64,000 bases of DNA from Marsupella aquatica. Taxonomy: Eukaryota > Marchantiophyta. The translations under genes were made by a program, and so were the position numbers. Below the pieces are notes generated by a model. The model ran no database searches. It saw only the letters and a list, made by a program, of their open reading frames with translations, and was not told where the DNA came from. Where the stretch lies: NCBI GenBank assembly GCA_973895155.1, contig OZ316891.1, positions 7,378,001 to 7,442,000 on the forward strand, in the 5' to 3' direction. Shown here piece by piece: positions 59,424 to 64,000 of the stretch (positions are counted from its first letter, which is position 1; every line of letters starts with the position of its first letter).

Positions 59424-59900
59424 TTAATAATATTCTGGCTTAATAATCCAAGTAGTGCTCAAAATCATTGACGGGAGTTGGGAGATATCCGAATCCAGAA
59501 TATAAAAATCGAGGTCATGGAATTCTTCTCCGATCTGTATTGGGACTCCTTTAACTCTTCCCCAAAGATTAATGATTCGTCCATCGATTGATATCTGAGC
59601 AGATATCGGTTGTACTTCTTGATGAACAAATTGCTGGCACAGTCTGTGGGAGAGGAAATTAATTCGAGAGCCTGGATCAATAACAAAGTGTTGAATAGCA
59701 TGTCCTCCCAGTTTGATCTTGCCTTCAAAGGAATGTTGGAAAGCACGGGGTAAAGAATTCCAACAATCCATAGTAGCTTTGATGTCCCACATGAGCAGAT
59801 AAATATCAATTCGAAGGAGAAAGAAGGAAACAATTGCAGGATGCTGCAAAAGTAACGGCTTATATACATATAAATGACAACACCGTTTGATATCTCTCAT
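59424..59900 (-). CDS. Retropepsin-like aspartic protease ORF
   Basis: 158 codons. From about residue 65 the protein reads like a retroelement protease: KLGGHAIQHFVIDPGSRINF, then a segment with PISAQISIDGRI, then PIQIGEEFHDLDFYILD and a MILSTTWI end resembling the 'ILG..WL' flap-distal motif. The catalytic triad should be D-(S/T)-G; here it is D-P-G, so activity is doubtful. The first ~55 residues are hydrophobic and may be untranslated or an altered frame. The stop of the upstream frame lies 13 bases before this start in a different frame. A protease would normally sit between gag and reverse transcriptase; here it lies next to the 3' LTR with no reverse transcriptase following. Confidence 0.6.
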   Translation of the reverse strand: MRDIKRCCHLYVYKPLLLQHPAIVSFFLLRIDIYLLMWDIKATMDCWNSLPRAFQHSFEGKIKLGGHAIQHFVIDPGSRINFLSHRLCQQFVHQEVQPISAQISIDGRIINLWGRVKGVPIQIGEEFHDLDFYILDSDISQLPSMILSTTWIIKPEYY

Positions 59901-59912
59901 AAATGGTGTCCT

Positions 59913-61706
59913 TCAAATCTGTGTCCTAGATAAAACACCTTGAATAATCACATCCGGATAAGAAGGAATAATAGGTAGGAACGCTAAACACCTAAGCGAC
60001 TTGAACCCTTGGGAAGCCGGTAGCATACATTGTTTTGTAATCAACTGCTCCCTTAGCTTAACAAGCTTCTTCTCATATTTAATTGGAATAGCAAACCCAC
60101 CAGGACAAACCCAAACATAGTATGGATAGGGCCATGGAATTTCCGGCACAAGGGGCGGAAATGGTGCTTGAGCTCGTCGAAGCATATACACCCAACACCA
60201 AATTTCGAACTCCGAAAACTTATGTCGTTTGTCCTTATCAATGGGAGGAACCGCCTTCCCAGGTTCATATGTGCGAATCAAACTACGAATCCTCGGATGG
60301 GATGTCATTGGCAAAATCTGCTGCTGCTGCAAAATGCTCTCCATCTCCAGATGTCGAAAAGCTACTCGAAAATGTTTCTTCTCCCACCTGTGAATTGAAG
60401 CCAAATTAGGGATAGGATTTCGGGGTGGCAAATCCACTGTATGCCGAAGTCGAGGAGGTACTCTGATAATGCGAGGGTCTTCGTCTTCTTCTCCATCACT
60501 TGGTGCTCCTATCCAACGGAAAATTACATCTGGCATAGCGGAAGGAATCACTGACTCCTTAACTGGTCGAATTGGCAATGTAACATGAGACGAAGGAGCA
60601 GAAGGTTCGGGCTCCAGTGGTTCAAATTCTTCTCTTGCAACAGTAGTTGGTTGATCTGCAGTGGGATGCATTGGTACTAAAACAGGAAGTTCTTCTTTAA
60701 AATTATCGCTAGGTAAAGAGACTTCCTGGTTAGTTCGATCTGCCAAAAGTACAGGAAGGGGTAGCTCGTCTGTTCCGATAGGTGCTTCTCCCTGTTCAAA
60801 ATCCTGGGAAGATGCTTCAGGAAAGATCTGTCGACTGATAGCATGGCGCAACCGTTTCCAAGATTTTCGAGTATACGTCACTGAAAACTCCTCCCGAATG
60901 TTTTTATCCTTGTTTGTAGCCAATGAAACTGGTGCTGAGCTGGTTGTCGAAGCGGGTGTCTCGGGTACCAATATGGGTACAGATATACCCATATTACCAG
61001 ATACCTGATTGCGACTCGGAAAACCAGCAGAGCCTCCTTCAATCAACTCATCTTCAGGAGAAACCCATTTTACAGGCGGAAATGAAGGAGCTCCTATCGC
61101 GGCTATTGCCTCATCTAATTCCTTAGTTATATCCAAAGGAATCGATATGAGTGAACCAGGTGTAGACCAGGCAGGGTATCTTGCGACAGATTGGGGAGAA
61201 GTCACTGGTTCACCTACTTCGTCTATATCCACAATTGCATCCTCCGAATCAACTTTAACCAGCTTCACAATTTCTGAGCTTAATATTTCTGACTCCTGGA
61301 CCAGAGGGATTTCACCTATATTTGGGCTAGAACTAAGAGAGTCGGACGAATCATACTCCTGTAAAGCCTGCAAAGCATCACTATTTGCCTCTATGGGAAC
61401 CAAAACAGGGGTAGAAGTAAATCCATCATACTCGTCCTCAGCAGTAGAATGTTGAAGAGGTTCCCCTGAAAAACCTTCTTCATCCACCCTCACCTCATCT
61501 TCAACATTCATCCGAGAAGCAGAATTATCCTGATCAACATCATAAATAGGCTCGGCAGCACAAGGTGAACACGAGAGTCGAGGTGACATAGAATGCTCCA
61601 ACCCTGTTGGCATTGCTGAAGGAACATCTTCGGCAACTTGAGCCTCTCTTGGTTGGTGAAGAATCGGATCGTCACTCCCTTCAGCTGATGCTCTTGTCTC
61701 TTTCAA
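59913..61706 (-). CDS. Large ORF of unknown function in the retroelement block
   Basis: About 597 codons, opening at a TTG that overlaps the stop of the preceding frame by four bases, so translation could depend on frameshifting or splicing. Residues 1-400 are acidic and rich in Ser, Pro, Glu and Val, with no predicted fold. The last ~180 residues look structured: RWEKKHFRVAFRHLEMESIL, a KFSEFEIWCWVYMLRRAQ helix and a Pro/Trp/Tyr-rich stretch (PWPYPYYVWVCPGG). No zinc knuckle or nucleic-acid-binding motif is visible. I do not recognise a family; a divergent gag-like or mobile-domain-associated protein is possible. Confidence 0.5.
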   Translation of the reverse strand: MKETRASAEGSDDPILHQPREAQVAEDVPSAMPTGLEHSMSPRLSCSPCAAEPIYDVDQDNSASRMNVEDEVRVDEEGFSGEPLQHSTAEDEYDGFTSTPVLVPIEANSDALQALQEYDSSDSLSSSPNIGEIPLVQESEILSSEIVKLVKVDSEDAIVDIDEVGEPVTSPQSVARYPAWSTPGSLISIPLDITKELDEAIAAIGAPSFPPVKWVSPEDELIEGGSAGFPSRNQVSGNMGISVPILVPETPASTTSSAPVSLATNKDKNIREEFSVTYTRKSWKRLRHAISRQIFPEASSQDFEQGEAPIGTDELPLPVLLADRTNQEVSLPSDNFKEELPVLVPMHPTADQPTTVAREEFEPLEPEPSAPSSHVTLPIRPVKESVIPSAMPDVIFRWIGAPSDGEEDEDPRIIRVPPRLRHTVDLPPRNPIPNLASIHRWEKKHFRVAFRHLEMESILQQQQILPMTSHPRIRSLIRTYEPGKAVPPIDKDKRHKFSEFEIWCWVYMLRRAQAPFPPLVPEIPWPYPYYVWVCPGGFAIPIKYEKKLVKLREQLITKQCMLPASQGFKSLRCLAFLPIIPSYPDVIIQGVLSRTQI

Positions 61707-62485
61707 TTCCGAACTTCACCCACCAGTTCAGGTTCCTCACAGTCGAGTATTGCACATAGCTCTACCACTGTGGAATTGGCTCGGACTTCTCGTACTTCAG
61801 GCATATAATTTGCTTCACCGGTAGATGCTCTCTGATTGTTGCGATAAAAATCTTTTTCCAAGACAAGCAGACAGTCATACTTATGGTAAATGTGAGCTAA
61901 ATAAGGGGCCAAGTAGGTACACCTTATTTTCCCCGTTTTCAGCCTGCTACGAAAATTTTTGACCTGAGTATGAATTACTCGGTGCAAAACCTTCGTCCAA
62001 TTGATAGACTGCGTCTGTTCTAATGAACAGATCACCGTTGCAGCGAACGAAAGAGTGATGCACGTCTGGCTTTCTGGGTAGAAAATTGGTGCCAGAAATC
62101 GAAATAGACGCTGCAGAGAATTATCTAAGCAGTCCGCCGCTAGCCATCCATTCCGCCTCTTGAAAGATCCTGGAGCGAAGAAGGATTCTACATAAACCCG
62201 AGGCTCACAATCAACCCTCTGTAAATCCTCGCCCTCCATCGGCGTCGAATAGACCTTCGCTATGAGCGCTTCAGTCCAAACACTGGGACGCGAGCGCACA
62301 CCAATCCTTTCTTCAGCGTCCCAGACACCTTGATCGATAAGGCTGAATTCGCAAATCTTCCAAGGAAGTTGAAGCAGCTTCTTCAAGCCCATTTTTGCCA
62401 GAGCCGTCTTCAACTGCCGCCTATGCACTGCATTCGATGGAATGTCTGCGAGTATTGGTCGCGTCGTCAGCTCAGTCTCCGCCAT
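61703..62485 (-). CDS. Possible plant mobile-domain-like / gag-like ORF
   Basis: 260 codons from a clear ATG (MAETELTTRPILAD). The protein is helical with LPWKICEF, NGWLAADCLDNSLQRLFRFL and INWTKVLHRVIHTQV, then a KTGKIRCTYLAPYLAHIY segment. The order of an LPW motif, a W-x-(6-8)-I/V helix and a YLAxI helix parallels the A-B gene at 5327-6735 (LPWNTC, KWASYFAKKF, YFASHIKIIL), which suggests distant relationship. Its start lies about 390 bp downstream of the integrase stop. Coding quality is good, without internal stops. Function unknown; the mobile-domain label is a pattern judgement. Confidence 0.5.
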   Translation of the reverse strand: MAETELTTRPILADIPSNAVHRRQLKTALAKMGLKKLLQLPWKICEFSLIDQGVWDAEERIGVRSRPSVWTEALIAKVYSTPMEGEDLQRVDCEPRVYVESFFAPGSFKRRNGWLAADCLDNSLQRLFRFLAPIFYPESQTCITLSFAATVICSLEQTQSINWTKVLHRVIHTQVKNFRSRLKTGKIRCTYLAPYLAHIYHKYDCLLVLEKDFYRNNQRASTGEANYMPEVREVRANSTVVELCAILDCEEPELVGEVRN

Positions 62486-62574
62486 CGCGTGACTTGTTAG
62501 CTCCGTAAGCTCAGTGAGAATCGTGTTCCATAGTGAACTAGGGCGAAGCGCAACTGCTTACTCCTCAGCGTCCC

Positions 62575-62735
62575 GTTGAGCTGTCGCAATCCGCCATTGT
62601 ACAAGACGCCTAGTCATCGGCTCACAGCGTCTCATGCAACTGAACTAATACAAAAGCGGACCTCTGCACAACGTCCTTTGTAAACTAAGTGGACGCTTCC
62701 CCAGCGTCGAGTTACAATGGACGCTTTTCACAGCG
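62575..62735. repeat. GACGCTG...CAGCGTC palindromic minisatellite, cluster 2
   Basis: Includes GACGCTTCCCCAGCGTC and GACGCTTTTCACAGCGTC modules plus decayed ones. Same design as cluster 1 at 58905-59185, so the two clusters bracket the three-ORF block. Confidence 0.8.
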
Positions 62736-62835
62736 TCCAATGTAAAAACTGAAAGTAACTAAAAAAAATAAAAAATAAAAATATGCCGAATACTTACTAG
62801 GGAGGGTCACTAATTCTAACTAAGTATAACTACCG

Positions 62836-62850
62836 CCCTCCACTTAAATT
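62836..62850 (-). other. Polypurine tract, copy after the integrase
   Basis: AATTTAAGTGGAGGG on the minus strand lies about 25 bp after the integrase stop. In a Ty3/gypsy element this should precede the 3' LTR, yet ORFs rather than a clear LTR follow. Confidence 0.6.
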
Positions 62851-62872
62851 GCAACCTGTCCCAGGTGGAATT

Positions 62873-64000
62873 CTAAATGGAAGACTCATAGTACCGTTTA
62901 ATCCTAAACCCATTGATTCTAGTGTTAAGTGGGTGACCATCTAAGGTAGTCAATGAAACTGAACCATTATCCCAAATGTGTGTAACTCGGTAAGGACCAA
63001 TCCAATGAGTATGAAGTTTCCCAAGAAATAGCATATAACGAGAATCAAAGACTAATGCTAAATCACCAACATCTAACTGCACTACGCGCAGCTTCTTATC
63101 ATAAGCAAGTTTACGCTGGTTCTGAATGGTGACTGTATGGTCTAATGCTAAAAGTCTAACTTCTTCTAATTTAACAATATTGGAAAACTGATGTGAGAGA
63201 CTATCTGAAGGAGAGAGTCGGTGTGGTACCAAGATACGTTCCGTTGGTAACGAAAATTCTATTGGAATAATACTATTCAGGCCATAGGTCAGATAGAAGG
63301 GGGTGTGAAGAGTTGTAATCTTCTCAGCGGTGCGGTAAGCCCATAATGCAGAATGGAGCTTCACATCCCAATCTGTCTTGTGAGATTCTACCATTTTATT
63401 CAGAATCTTGCCCATAATGCCATTAGCTCTCTCGGTTAAGCCATTAGCTCGGGGGTTGTAAGGAGTAGTTTTGCGATGCTTGATAAGATAAAGGTCAGTG
63501 ATTAACTCAATAGTTGAGTTAATAAAATGCAAACCCCTATCGCTTACCAACTCCAAAGGACAACCAAACCGGGTGATAATGTGCTCAAAGAGAAATGCAG
63601 CTGCGGTTATAGCATCATTCTTGCGAGTAGCTTTCGCCTCTACCCATTTGGTGGCATAATCAGTGGCCAAAATAATATATTTGCTTCGGCTTTTCCGAGC
63701 TGCTGGAGAAATTGGGCCAATAAAATCAATCCCCCATTTCTCAAATGGTGCCAACGGAAGGATAGGCGTAAGAGGCCATTTGGAACTAGCAGTGGGCTTC
63801 CCGATCCTTTGACAGGGATCACAGGTCTTAATAAAATTGTAAGTATCTCGATGCATAGTAGGCCACCAGTATCCAGCATCCAAAATTTTCTTAACTGTGG
63901 TATTCACAGCATAATGCCCACCGGTTTCTCCTGAATGTAAAGCTTCAATTACTTGGGGAAGTTCCCTATCCTCTAGACAACGTCGTAATTGTTGATCAGG
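62873..64000 (-). CDS. Ty3/gypsy integrase (C-terminal end of pol, partial at window edge)
   Basis: The frame stays open from the window edge at 64000 to the stop at 62873, about 375 residues; the true start lies outside. The HHCC zinc module is complete: H in ALHSGE, H in GGHYAV, and CDPC. The DDE core shows D in WGIDFIGP, D in LVSDRG and E in GLTERANG, so catalytic residues are intact. The C-terminal domain has FLGKLHTHWIGPYRV, the GPY/F module of Ty3/gypsy integrases. The protein ends RIKRYYESSI without a chromodomain, which argues against the chromovirus branch. It copies retroelement DNA into the genome together with the upstream reverse transcriptase, not seen here. Confidence 0.93.
   Translation of the reverse strand, partial: PDQQLRRCLEDRELPQVIEALHSGETGGHYAVNTTVKKILDAGYWWPTMHRDTYNFIKTCDPCQRIGKPTASSKWPLTPILPLAPFEKWGIDFIGPISPAARKSRSKYIILATDYATKWVEAKATRKNDAITAAAFLFEHIITRFGCPLELVSDRGLHFINSTIELITDLYLIKHRKTTPYNPRANGLTERANGIMGKILNKMVESHKTDWDVKLHSALWAYRTAEKITTLHTPFYLTYGLNSIIPIEFSLPTERILVPHRLSPSDSLSHQFSNIVKLEEVRLLALDHTVTIQNQRKLAYDKKLRVVQLDVGDLALVFDSRYMLFLGKLHTHWIGPYRVTHIWDNGSVSLTTLDGHPLNTRINGFRIKRYYESSI

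Noticed and set aside
1826-64000. CRISPR arrays, bacterial operons or phage genes
   Set aside because: Repeats lack regular unique spacers, and introns, LTRs and plant-type genes show a eukaryotic nuclear context.

Overview
The window reads as nuclear DNA of a streptophyte plant or alga. The signs are long GT-AG introns, a LAZ1-type DUF300 membrane-protein gene, a degenerate U6 snRNA copy, CCCTAAA telomere-type repeats, Ty1/copia and Ty3/gypsy retroelement remains, a Tnp2 (CACTA-type) transposase relic and Mutator-like miniature elements with 9-bp target duplications. Very sparse genes and heavy nesting of repeats suggest a large genome; a non-seed lineage is plausible but cannot be settled from the sequence alone. 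All statements come from reading the sequence; no search was run.

Layout. 1-7.8 kb: the 3' end of a copia element whose LTR (1694-1825 plus 7588-7807) is split by a 5.76-kb insertion (1826-7587). That insertion has a perfect 5-bp target duplication, inverted ends and a broken minus-strand gag/mobile-domain-like gene ending in a long coiled coil. 7.8-11.8 kb: intergenic, with a 329-bp Mutator-type miniature element and a fold-back element. 11.87-16.72 kb: the clearest host gene, a six-exon LAZ1/TMEM184-like gene of 507 codons. 16.7-20 kb: tandem repeats and a second Mutator-type miniature element. 20-25.5 kb: a decayed retroelement-like block with a coiled-coil ORF. 26-45 kb: mostly gene-free, with inverted-repeat elements, a solo copia LTR (33485-33831), minisatellites, a near-perfect hairpin (39623-39704) and a U6 pseudogene (43393-43485).

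45.8-57.96 kb may be one large DNA transposon. It holds a 148-bp tandem array rich in GGGTAT motifs, a minus-strand spliced gene of at least six exons whose five mapped introns are all phase 0, a minus-strand OB-fold/RPA-like exon, and a plus-strand Tnp2-type transposase pseudogene. GGGTATTT motifs recur in its non-coding parts.

57.96-64 kb is minus-strand retroelement sequence. From right to left it holds a Ty3/gypsy integrase running off the window edge, a polypurine tract, three unusual ORFs (a possible mobile-domain-like protein, a long unknown protein and a retropepsin-like protein), a second copy of the same polypurine tract and a roughly 1.4-kb LTR abutting the truncated transposase. 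GACGCTG...CAGCGTC palindromic minisatellites lie on both sides of the three-ORF block.
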